26,081 bases of DNA, taken from positions 1,792 to 27,872 of the forward strand of contig QIAI01000073.1 of NCBI GenBank assembly GCA_003224995.1, written 5' to 3'. The notes under the pieces were generated by a model, which was not told where the DNA came from, did no database searches, and worked only from the letters and a program-made list of their open reading frames with translations. This document shows positions 16,123 through 23,617 of the stretch, piece after piece (position 1 is the first letter of the stretch; every line of letters begins with the position of its first letter). A program made the position numbers and the translations under genes. The DNA comes from Acidobacteriota bacterium (lineage in GTDB: Bacteria; Acidobacteriota; Terriglobia; Terriglobales; Acidobacteriaceae).

Positions 16123-17151
16123 CTACGCTTCAAATGCGGTTCGGAAAAATGAAGCCAGCTGCCAGCCGTCCATGTATTTATAGGGGGTTTCGCCGGTCGT
16201 GTAGTGGCCGCAGGGGAGGACCACAACCTTATGATCCAGATGGTGAGCGGCAAACTCTCGCACTACTTCCCGGGAGAATTCGGGCAGGAACGTCAGATCG
16301 TAGTTTGCGTAAACCACCAGAGATCGCTTTCGGTAGCGGGCAAATTTGTCGAAGTACACCATCGGGCTGATTGCGAGCCATAGCCGCCGCAAGCGATCCA
16401 GATCGATCGCGCTTTCGATGCCCTGGCGAATATGACGCGTGGTTTGCCCGTGCCAAACGACGTCGGCAACGTAGGTGGAAGCATGATTGAACGCGGCCGC
16501 TCGGATTCGCGGATCGCAGCATCGAATATCGATGACACCCTGACGGACCGCATCCATCGTGCGTCCGATATTTGCCGACACTGCAAAATCGGCGCGCCTC
16601 GTCTCTGCGGGCATGCGAATGTCGTGATAGGGCATGCTGAGCCGCAATACTGCTACCCCCAACAGATTCAGAACCTTGCACAGGCCGGTATACGACAGAG
16701 CATCGGCATTCCAGTGCGGCAGCAGCACAACGGCGCGCCGTCCGCGCGCCGGGAACCAACGCGCATTCACCAGATTGTTTTCGGGATAGGGCGTTCGCAC
16801 CGGAGAAGTAAATCGAAGAAAGTTCGCGTGCGTGCCGCGCACTTTTTCTTCTAACCTCGGATCAGGAATTTCACGCGTGCTGAACACCCGCACCTCACGC
16901 TGCTCCAGACGGAAGTCGGACGGTACCCGGTATGAATAGAACTCATCGCTCGCGGCGATGATGCGCTGGTTGTAGTCGGCAAAAAACGTCTCCGGGTCGG
17001 CAGGCATCTGCCCGGCGGGAATCCCATTGCGACAGGGCCAGTCCTGCGCGAATTCGACACCCCAGTCGAGCGCGCGGATTACCCGGTTATTGTCGACCGA
17101 CGTAAGCCGGTCTTCCCAGTCGTACATCCATTTGGCGTAACGGGCTCGCAT
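16123..17151 (-). CDS. Alpha/beta hydrolase-like protein lacking the nucleophile segment
   Basis: 342 residues. The oxyanion strand is V-V-L-L-P-H-W-N, and the Asp and His of a triad are visible: Asp285 in Y-A-N-Y-D-L-T-F and His316 in P-C-G-H-Y-T-T-G-E. No G-x-S-x-G exists. The helix M-D-A-V-R-Q-G-V-I-D-I-R-C-C runs directly into D-P-R-I-R-A-A-A-F-N-H at residues 212/213 (DNA near 16515). In homologues I remember, about 35 residues with the elbow G-T-S-L-G-S lie between these blocks. The ATG at 17151 is preferred to one at 17250 because M-R-A-R-Y starts the family similarity and an extended -10 box (TGTTATAGT) lies between the two. Probably catalytically inactive or decaying; the original substrate is unknown. 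Confidence 0.75.
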   Translation of the reverse strand: MRARYAKWMYDWEDRLTSVDNNRVIRALDWGVEFAQDWPCRNGIPAGQMPADPETFFADYNQRIIAASDEFYSYRVPSDFRLEQREVRVFSTREIPDPRLEEKVRGTHANFLRFTSPVRTPYPENNLVNARWFPARGRRAVVLLPHWNADALSYTGLCKVLNLLGVAVLRLSMPYHDIRMPAETRRADFAVSANIGRTMDAVRQGVIDIRCCDPRIRAAAFNHASTYVADVVWHGQTTRHIRQGIESAIDLDRLRRLWLAISPMVYFDKFARYRKRSLVVYANYDLTFLPEFSREVVREFAAHHLDHKVVVLPCGHYTTGETPYKYMDGWQLASFFRTAFEA

Positions 17152-17161
17152 CTCTTTTCCG

Positions 17162-17170
17162 ACTATAACA
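17162..17170 (-). promoter_or_regulatory. Candidate extended -10 (TGTTATAGT) of the hydrolase gene
   Basis: Ends 10 bases before the ATG at 17151, which implies a leader of only a few bases. It also argues against the upstream in-frame ATG at 17250. Confidence 0.45.
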
Positions 17171-17376
17171 AAGCCAGGTGAAACGGGCACTGTGGACGCA
17201 TCCAGCAGCGAAATGCTGCATTTAGCGGCTGTTTTTGCCCGTGTTTGCACGGCTCGGCGTCATGCCGTGCCCCATTCAAGAGTGCTGAGGACATTCACAC
17301 GAGAAACGGAGCGAAGTGCCTGACTTCACATATTTCAAAGAAGAATCAAATCAATACCGCATTACCGATCAAGCCC

Positions 17377-17484
17377 TTTGCCACAGAGGATACAGATATC
17401 GATCACTAATTCGCCGAAGAGTTCGGGCGAGTGCCGAACCTCGTACTGATTGTCTTTGCGTGCCTCTGTGTTCCTCTGTGGTTC
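17377..17484. repeat. Nested inverted-repeat intergenic element
   Basis: Outer arms CCACAGAGGA (17381-17390) and TCCTCTGTGG (17472-17481) are perfect 10-bp inverted copies. A second CCTCTGTG precedes the right arm at 17463. An inner hairpin pairs GTTCGG (17421-17426) with CCGAAC (17434-17439). It lies between alr and the hydrolase gene. The C-C-A-C/G-A-G-A-G-G style resembles short dispersed elements I have seen in acidobacterial and other soil genomes. A related, more degraded element is at 25845-25933. Confidence 0.55.
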
Positions 17485-17489
17485 AAGCT

Positions 17490-18665
17490 CTATGGCAAGT
17501 GAACGCGTGGCACGCGCTTTGAAATTCCGCACAGGATTTCGTAAGGCACCGTGCCGGAGAGTTCGGCGAGCTCCACCGCGTCTACGCGCAGCGATCCGGT
17601 GCTGCCGATCAGCATCACATCGTCGCCTTCCGCGGCACCCGGGATGTTCGTGACGTCCACCAGGGTGAGGTCCATGGAAACCGCGCCGACAATCGGGGCG
17701 TACGCCTTCCGGATGATCACGCGACCACGATTTGAAAGGGCGCGGCGATATCCATCTGCGTAGCCAACCGGAAGGACGGCGATACGCGACGGCTGCCTGG
17801 TTACGTAGCTGCCGCCGTAGCCCAGAGGCATGCCTGCATCGAATTGCCGGATAGAAATGATACGCGTCCTCCAGGAAAGAGCGGGCTTAAGGGGCAGTGT
17901 GGGCCCTTTCGCTTCGGAGTTATCTTTCCTGCGGAGCGGCAGACTGTAACCATAGAGTGCGATTCCCGGACGAACCAGGTCATTCCAGGTGTCCGGCCGC
18001 GCAAGGATCCCGCCCGTGTTATCCATGTGGCACAGGCGGGGCGAGAGGCCGGCTTCTTTCAGGGTACGGAGTGCTTGCTTGAAATTCTCGATCTGGAGTT
18101 CGGTCTCCGATGCGTCCACAATTTCGGAGGAAGCAAAGTGAGTGGACACGCCTTCCAGGGATACGTGCGGTGACCGCCGGATTAGCTGGCACATGACAGG
18201 AAGGTCTGCCAACCGCACACCAAGTCGGCCCATGCCGCTGTCGACCTTCAGGTGAATCGGCTGCGGGGGTGCGTCTAACTTCTTCGCGGTGTCGGCGACG
18301 ACCTCCACATGCCACGGTTCCCAGACGGTTGCGGTCAGGCGCTGGCGGACGACTTCTTCCTCTTCGCCTCGCCAGAATCCGGTCATCAACAGAATGCGGC
18401 CGCGCAATCCGGCAGATCGCAGGGGCATGCCTTCATCCGTGGTGGTCACGCCGAACCACTGAGCGCCGGCCGCTTCCAAAGAGAGCGCGCATGCGGTGGC
18501 TCCGTGACCGTAAGCGTCTGCCTTGATGACGGCGCAAACGGTTACACGCGCGCCCACATGAGCCTGCACGCAACGAAAGTTGTCAGACAGCGCGCTGAGC
18601 GAAATTTCCGCCCAGGTTGGTCGAACCGATTGCCAGCGAGCGACGTCGAGGGTGGCTGAACTCAC
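17490..18665 (-). CDS. alr: Alanine racemase
   Basis: Interconverts L- and D-alanine to supply peptidoglycan synthesis; a fold-type III pyridoxal-phosphate enzyme in the cytoplasm. Numbered from a TTG at 18671, the cofactor lysine is Lys50 in V-I-K-A-D-A-Y-G-H-G and the second catalytic residue is Tyr285 in P-L-G-Y-G-G-S-Y. Also present are H-L-K-V-D-S-G-M-G-R-L-G (140-151) and the C-terminal V-G-A-V-S-M-D-L barrel motif. Total length is about 390 residues, slightly longer than usual. The GTG at 18665 is preferred over the TTG because a TATAAT ends only 7 bases before it, so the mRNA would start at or beside the GTG. The stop is TAG. The gene lies downstream of tonB on the same strand but has its own -10 box. 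Confidence 0.96.
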   Translation of the reverse strand: MSSATLDVARWQSVRPTWAEISLSALSDNFRCVQAHVGARVTVCAVIKADAYGHGATACALSLEAAGAQWFGVTTTDEGMPLRSAGLRGRILLMTGFWRGEEEEVVRQRLTATVWEPWHVEVVADTAKKLDAPPQPIHLKVDSGMGRLGVRLADLPVMCQLIRRSPHVSLEGVSTHFASSEIVDASETELQIENFKQALRTLKEAGLSPRLCHMDNTGGILARPDTWNDLVRPGIALYGYSLPLRRKDNSEAKGPTLPLKPALSWRTRIISIRQFDAGMPLGYGGSYVTRQPSRIAVLPVGYADGYRRALSNRGRVIIRKAYAPIVGAVSMDLTLVDVTNIPGAAEGDDVMLIGSTGSLRVDAVELAELSGTVPYEILCGISKRVPRVHLP

Positions 18666-18672
18666 AGTCAAA

Positions 18673-18678
18673 ATTATA
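18673..18678 (-). promoter_or_regulatory. -10 box (TATAAT) of alr
   Basis: A perfect TATAAT 7 bases before the GTG at 18665. No good -35 hexamer at normal spacing. Suggests a leaderless alr mRNA. Confidence 0.5.
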
Positions 18679-18766
18679 TCGGCTCACCCGGTCGCACCGA
18701 CCGACGCCCCATGTTCTAACTTGGTGCGACTCCAAATTGCGCCGTGCTTCATCCCCCTCGAATGAA

Positions 18767-19498
18767 CTAGCCGCCCGACAACGAGAAGTTCACGGTGATC
18801 TGGGTTTCGACTTCGACCGCTTCGTCGTTCAAAATGTAAGGCCGGTAGCGCCACTGCCACACGGCATCAATGGCAGCGCCGACCAGCATGGGGTGCCCAT
18901 CGAGGGCCTGCAGATTTCCAATCGTTCCCGTACGGCTGATGATGGCGCGCAAGTGCACCGGACCCTGGATTCGCGCTGCCCGCGCCAGGGGCGGATAAAT
19001 GGGCTGTACCCGGTAGATCAGGTTGCCCTCCATCATGTGAGAAACTCGTGGAGGGCGCGCCGCGGGTTTGGGCGGAGCGGGAATCGGAACCGCGGCTGTG
19101 CCAATGGAGCCCGGAATCGGATTGGCACTGGCCATCGTTCCAGTTGCGCCGGGAACACAGATAGCACAAGGCGGCGCCTCTGCTGCGGAGGCATCGTCCA
19201 CATCATGTGCCACACCAATGGGAATGGTGGGAGGCGACACGATGAGGCCGCGGAACATGTTGCTTTGTGTTGCCGATCTCGTCGTTCCGTGCCGTTGCGT
19301 AACTGGTGGCGGCCCCGGAGGCGGACCCAAAGGTGCGCTCAAGATCAGATGAAGTTTGGGAAGTCCCTCGGTGTAGAGCAGCGGCAGCATCAAAACCACC
19401 GCGATCCCCAACGATTGCAGCGCGAACGATGCGAGTGTGGTCCAGCCACGACGGCCATGGTTGGACCAGTGATTTTCAAGCAGGCTGTCAGCGAACAT
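18767..19498 (-). CDS. tonB: Energy transducer TonB-like protein
   Basis: 243 residues. A short cytoplasmic N-terminus is followed by one transmembrane helix (about 21-43), a proline-rich periplasmic linker (about 54-155), and a C-terminal TonB domain (about 160-240) with P-I-Y-P-P-L-A-R-A-A-R-I-Q-G (166-179) and W-R-Y-R-P-Y (216-221). It is predicted to couple the proton-motive force to outer-membrane receptors. The ATG at 19498 is preferred because GGAGGA (19503-19508) is ideally placed for it and overlaps the alternative TTG at 19510. The linker contains a C-A-I-C pair (111-114), which is unusual for TonB. ExbB, ExbD and receptor genes are not in the window. The gene lies between alr and ompH. 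Confidence 0.88.
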   Translation of the reverse strand: MFADSLLENHWSNHGRRGWTTLASFALQSLGIAVVLMLPLLYTEGLPKLHLILSAPLGPPPGPPPVTQRHGTTRSATQSNMFRGLIVSPPTIPIGVAHDVDDASAAEAPPCAICVPGATGTMASANPIPGSIGTAAVPIPAPPKPAARPPRVSHMMEGNLIYRVQPIYPPLARAARIQGPVHLRAIISRTGTIGNLQALDGHPMLVGAAIDAVWQWRYRPYILNDEAVEVETQITVNFSLSGG

Positions 19499-19565
19499 GG
19501 TGTCCTCCAAGCGAAACTGGATAGCTCTAAGGACACCGCATCCACAGCGTGCGACTGAGACTTCG

Positions 19566-19597
19566 AAAAAGAAAAAGGCCGCGCGATGGGCGCGGCC
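19566..19597 (-). terminator. Intrinsic terminator after ompH
   Basis: On the minus strand a perfect 8-bp GC stem (GGCCGCGC with GCGCGGCC, 19577-19597) with a 5-base loop is followed directly by TTTTTCTTTTTC. It lies 39 bases after the ompH stop and isolates bamA-ompH from tonB. Confidence 0.88.
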
Positions 19598-19635
19598 TCG
19601 GGGAACATTTGCGACACTTGCGGTGTCGCTCGAGT

Positions 19636-20343
19636 TTACTTAGGCGGCTCGGCGGGCTTCACCGGGGGTGGGGTTGGTTTCGCACCGGTGCCTGCCGGTC
19701 GGGTGGGACCAGCGGGCTTAACGGCTCCGCTCGCTGGCGGAGGCGCCACCCCGGACTGGGCGTTGAACACTTCGACCACGGGCTTGGTCACGTCGACGGA
19801 CTCGCCCCACCATACCACCGGGCTTTGCGGCCAGGGTTGGGAAGTGTCCACGATCATGCCGAAACCGTTGTCGGTTGCATACTTGATGAGCACGGGGCCG
19901 AGCTTCTGCAAGATTCGCTGCGCAATTTCGTTCTGTTGATTCTGCGCGTCTTCGCGAGCGTCCTGCAGCTGCCGGTCAAGAGACTTTTTCTTGGTCTCGA
20001 TCTGCTTCACCAGGTTGGCGCGGGCGTCTTCATTCAGCTTGTCGCCCTGGGTATTGAGCTGTTTCTGCAGGCTCTCAATCTCGTCGTTCTGGCCCTTCAA
20101 TTCGTTCTGTTTGGGCTCAAGCTTCTTGCTCAGCGCTTCGAAATCACGCCGGCCTTCGTTGGTGGCGAAAATCGCCTGCTCCATGCTGATGGTGCCAATC
20201 TTGGTGCCGGGTCCGGTCGCCGCAGGTGCAGGCGAAGCGGGAGTGGCGGCTGGAGTGGCCGCCGCGCTGCCGGTTTGAGCCAGGGCGGCAACCGAAATTA
20301 CGAAAGCCGTGGCCAGAAGGATGCGCGTGAACTTGCTTTTCAT
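19636..20343 (-). CDS. ompH: OmpH/Skp family periplasmic chaperone with proline-rich tail
   Basis: 235 residues. A signal peptide (about 1-26) is followed by an Ala/Pro/Thr-rich spacer (27-46). The Skp core starts G-T-K-I-G-T-I-S-M-E-Q-A (46-57), has a charged coiled coil (about 65-145) and ends with the strand G-F-G-M-I-V-D-T-S (160-168). Skp chaperones hold unfolded outer-membrane proteins for BamA. The region from about 198 on is a Pro/Ala/Lys-rich tail not found in classical Skp (about 160 residues). The ATG at 20343 is preferred to one at 20460 because the signal peptide starts there and AAGGAG is upstream. It follows bamA, the usual order, and is followed by a strong terminator. Confidence 0.9.
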   Translation of the reverse strand: MKSKFTRILLATAFVISVAALAQTGSAAATPAATPASPAPAATGPGTKIGTISMEQAIFATNEGRRDFEALSKKLEPKQNELKGQNDEIESLQKQLNTQGDKLNEDARANLVKQIETKKKSLDRQLQDAREDAQNQQNEIAQRILQKLGPVLIKYATDNGFGMIVDTSQPWPQSPVVWWGESVDVTKPVVEVFNAQSGVAPPPASGAVKPAGPTRPAGTGAKPTPPPVKPAEPPK

Positions 20344-20463
20344 TGGATCGCTTGAACTCCTTGGAAATTGTTCCGGGAAATTTGGCTTGCTCTCTCTCCC
20401 AGGCTTACGCTGGGCCGTACCACTAGGCTGACTGGGTCTTGGAAGCGGACCATCACTCACAAC

Positions 20464-20485
20464 CGGAGCTCATTCAACAGCTCCG
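20464..20485 (-). promoter_or_regulatory. Hairpin in the ompH leader
   Basis: A 7-bp stem (CGGAGCT / AGCTCCG) with an 8-base loop and no T run after it. It would lie in the long 5' leader of ompH if transcription starts at the extended -10 at 20550-20558. Confidence 0.3.
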
Positions 20486-20549
20486 TATGCCGAACCTGAT
20501 ATGCGTGGCAGCACACCCCGACCGTCATACTCAGGGCGGAAGTCGTTTC

Positions 20550-20558
20550 ATTATAGCA
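20550..20558 (-). promoter_or_regulatory. Extended -10 promoter (TGCTATAAT) upstream of ompH
   Basis: A perfect TGnTATAAT, which does not need a strong -35. It lies between the bamA stop (20604) and the ompH start (20343), giving a leader of about 200 bases. ompH could thus be transcribed independently of bamA. Confidence 0.6.
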
Positions 20559-20603
20559 TTTGCCCTCAAAACAACCGCACACCCTGCCGACTCCACTGAT
20601 TGA

Positions 20604-23435
20604 TCAGAACGTCGTCGCCACGGTAAAGCGGAAGGTCTTACGAGGCTCGCGCAGCGTGAAGTTCGCACCGTACGTATTAATAGCTTGCGTGTAGGTGTAA
20701 TCCCCCGCTGCCTTGTACAGGAATGGCGCAGTTGCTCCGGGGAACATGCTACGCGTGATCGCAGTGGGCGCAATGGCGGTCGAATCCAGCCGCAGCGGAT
20801 TATAAGCCCAATAGATGCGGAACGGCGCATTGATAACCGGCAGCATCACCTGCAATTCCAGGCCGGTCGACATACGCGGCGTCCAGTTCGTGCCCGCCAC
20901 CGGTTTCAGATATTGCGAAAAGGAGAGTTTCTCTCCGCCAATGCAGTTCAGAGCGATGTCCAACTGGGGACATCCGAAAGGCGTGTTGTTGATGTCGCTG
21001 AGCTGGCCGGGATTGATGCGCAACTGCGTGGTCCGGAGAATGGGATCGATGCCCATATCCATAAAAGGCGCTATCGTTACCGGCCCCACAATCGAGATGC
21101 GGTACTCCACGTTGCCAAAGACGCTCAGGTCGCCGCCGGGTTGCACAATCGATTGAATGGGCAGCGGAATGGTGTAGGCGCCAGCACGCGGGTTGGAAGG
21201 ATCCTTCAGCACTATGGATCCGTCGGGATTTGAAAGGTTAATGACGGCCTTGTTGGGCAGGAAGGCAATCGGAGAAACGGACCGGATATCGAATCCGCGC
21301 AAGTCGTTTTCGCCGCCCATGTAGAACCGCTGAAACGGCGGTGCGACCAGACCGCCGTAGCCGGAGAGAAAGGATCCCTGAAAGTTCACGCCAATGGCGT
21401 TTCTTCGCTTCTGCACCGGGAAAAATTGCTTGTACTGCACGATGGGGCGCACCGATTTCACGGTGCCACCCAGTCCGGCAAGCTAGCCGCCTACGAAAAG
21501 CTGCTTGCCACTATGCGGTTGGTACGAAGCATCCAGCGTATTGATGGAGAAACTCGGAAGAATCTTGCTGGTGATAATTCCACTCAGTGCGTTCGGGCCG
21601 GAAATCCCTCGAAACGCGAGGTTCGTGAACAATGCCTTAGAAGCGTCGCTCAGGGCGATTAACGAGGAGTCATCGAAGGAGTAGGTGAGCCCAACCCGCT
21701 TCAGGGAGCGATGCAGAGGATAACTGAGCGAACCGGTGAAGCCCGTGCTCGACTGCGTGTAATTCTGCAGGTTTTGCAGATAGTAAGACGGCAGGTTGAG
21801 CTGCTGTCCGCTGAGGATGGCGTACTGTCTGGCCTGGTTGTAGCTGGTACGGGTGGTGTACACCGTGAAGCCAGCTTGTAGCGGACGATCCCACAGGTAA
21901 GGCTCAGTAAAGCCGAACAACACGCTACGCATCAGGTTACCGATGCTGGCTTGAACCTGCAGCGTCTCGCCCAATCCCAGGAAGTTGTTGGTGGTGTAGC
22001 TCAAGCCCACGAACGCGCCTTCCAGTCCGCTGACACCGCCGTTCAAGCCGATACTGTTCTTGCCCTTCTCATGCACTTTCAGCGCAAGGTCGACGCTGCC
22101 TTCCTTCTCGTCGAGCTTCTTGTCGGTGGTGTTCGGATCGTCCGGCTTCAGCTGCTCGAAGTAGCCCAGCTGGTTGAGGCGCAGGAGACTGAACTCCCAC
22201 AGCCGCGAATTGTAGACCTGACCTTCTTCGAGAGCGATTTCGCGGCGGATGACTTTATCGCGGGTAGTGGTATTCCCCTGAAATTCGATGCGGCGGACGT
22301 AAAACTGCTTGCCTTCGTCCACGTCGATTTCCAGAAAGATCAGCTTCTTTTCGTCGTCAAACTTCGTATCCGGAACCGAAGTGAAATTGATGTAGCCGTA
22401 CTCTCCGTAAGCCTTGCGAAGATTTTCCAGGCCCTTGCCGACCTTTTCACGGCTGAAGATGTCGCCATCTTTAATCGGAAACAAGGAACGGAGGGCTTTG
22501 CTGTTCGGGATGGCTTTATTATTTTTGAACGTGATGCTCGCCAATTTGTAGCGGTCGCCTTCCTCAATCGGCATAGTGATGTCGACCGCCTTGCCGGGGC
22601 CCTTCTGGATCAGGGGGATATGAGGACCGCTATGGCCAGTGTCGTGAATCTCCGTTCTGGGATCCTGCACCAGCACCTTGAAAAATCCGCGGTTCTGGTA
22701 TTCGCTGCGGACGCGTTCCGTATCCTCTTCCAGCTTGGTCGCGTCGTAAGTCTTGGCGAATATGTTCTCAAGGAAGATGGAGTGGGGAACGCCGATGGGC
22801 TTCAGGTTCTTCATCGCCGCCCGTAGCGTCCGGCTCTTGATGTTGCGATTTCCCTGGAACCGGATACGGCCTACCTTGACCTTAGGACCTTCCTTCACCA
22901 CGAAGGTGATGCCGACGGCGGCGGGAGGAATCGGCCGAACTTCCGAGCGGATGCTCGCGAACTGCCGCCCGTGTTCGGCCAGCAATTCCTTGATGGCGAC
23001 CTCGGCCTTCTTGATACGGGTCGGATCGTACTGGCTTTCCACGGAGAGACCGACTTTGCGCTCCTTAAAGCGGTCGAGCACATCGCTGGTGGAAACCGAA
23101 CTTAAACCGGTGTAGTTGATTTCCCGGATGGTCGGCTTTTCTTTGACGTAGACGTGGATCCGCCAACCCTTTGGGGTCTGTTCGCGTTCGATGCGGATGT
23201 CTTCAAAGTAACCGGTATTCCACAGGGAATTGAAGTCGCGCTCAAGCCCGGCCGCGTCATAGACGTCGCCTGGATGGGTGAAAATGCGCGCCTTCACCGT
23301 GTCCGCGGGAATGCGGCGGTTGCCGTGAATCTGGATGTCGGTGACCAGATCCTGCTGCGCCCATCCCTGTTGACAGAAGAAAACGACGAGCGCGAGCATC
23401 AGGCCCGTGAAAGAACGCCGCCAGCCTTGGCGCAT
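20604..23435 (-). CDS. bamA: Outer-membrane protein assembly factor BamA, interrupted by an in-frame amber codon
   Basis: Catalyses insertion of beta-barrel proteins into the outer membrane. The full frame has 943 sense or stop-replaced positions: a signal peptide (1 to about 26, ending W-A-Q), five POTRA domains to about residue 430 (first one around I-Q-I-H-G-N-R-R-I-P), then the 16-strand barrel. The insertion motif area contains M-G-G-E-N-D-L-R-G-F-D, and the last residue is Phe, as expected for an outer-membrane barrel. A TAG at 21483-21485 (codon 651) splits the barrel; the sequence after it stays in the same frame and reads L-A-G-L-G-G-T-V-K. The ATG at 23435 is preferred to a TTG at 23582, which overlaps a TATAAT. 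It is followed by ompH. Confidence 0.9.
21483..21485 (-). other. Premature in-frame TAG in bamA
   Basis: The frame is open on both sides and the protein similarity continues without any shift, so a single substitution explains it (for example from CAG, GAG or TCG). Translation as written stops in the barrel at residue 650. Confidence 0.9.
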
Positions 23436-23581
23436 CGATCCCAAAAACCCCGAGAAAGATTGGGAGGAATGCGTCGAGGTCAGCGAGGTAGCAAACTCGC
23501 TCGACCGTGTGACAGGGATATCCGGATGAAAGCGAAAGAGAATCGCTACTACCTCGGCCTCTGGGAGTCGGGAAAACGGCA

Positions 23582-23587
23582 ATTATA
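23582..23587 (-). promoter_or_regulatory. Candidate -10 box (TATAAT) of bamA
   Basis: A perfect TATAAT about 145 bases before the chosen bamA ATG and 31 bases after the stop of the oxidoreductase gene. The possible -35 (TTGGAC) is weak and 19 bases away. Confidence 0.45.
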
Positions 23588-23617
23588 CGGTAGACCTCGG
23601 GTTAGCGTCCAAAACGA

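Noticed and set aside
17316..17522. A 68-codon frame on the + strand between the hydrolase and alr
   Set aside because: It runs through the inverted-repeat element and into the alr end, has no protein character and no ribosome-binding site.
20604..21482. Frameshift in bamA
   Set aside because: The codons before and after the TAG are in the same frame and the protein continues L-A-G-L-G-G-T, so it is a nonsense codon rather than an indel.
21483..21485. General reassignment of TAG to an amino acid in this organism
   Set aside because: DUF58, GT4, glyA, alr and paralogue B end at TAG at the expected protein ends, so TAG works as a normal stop here.
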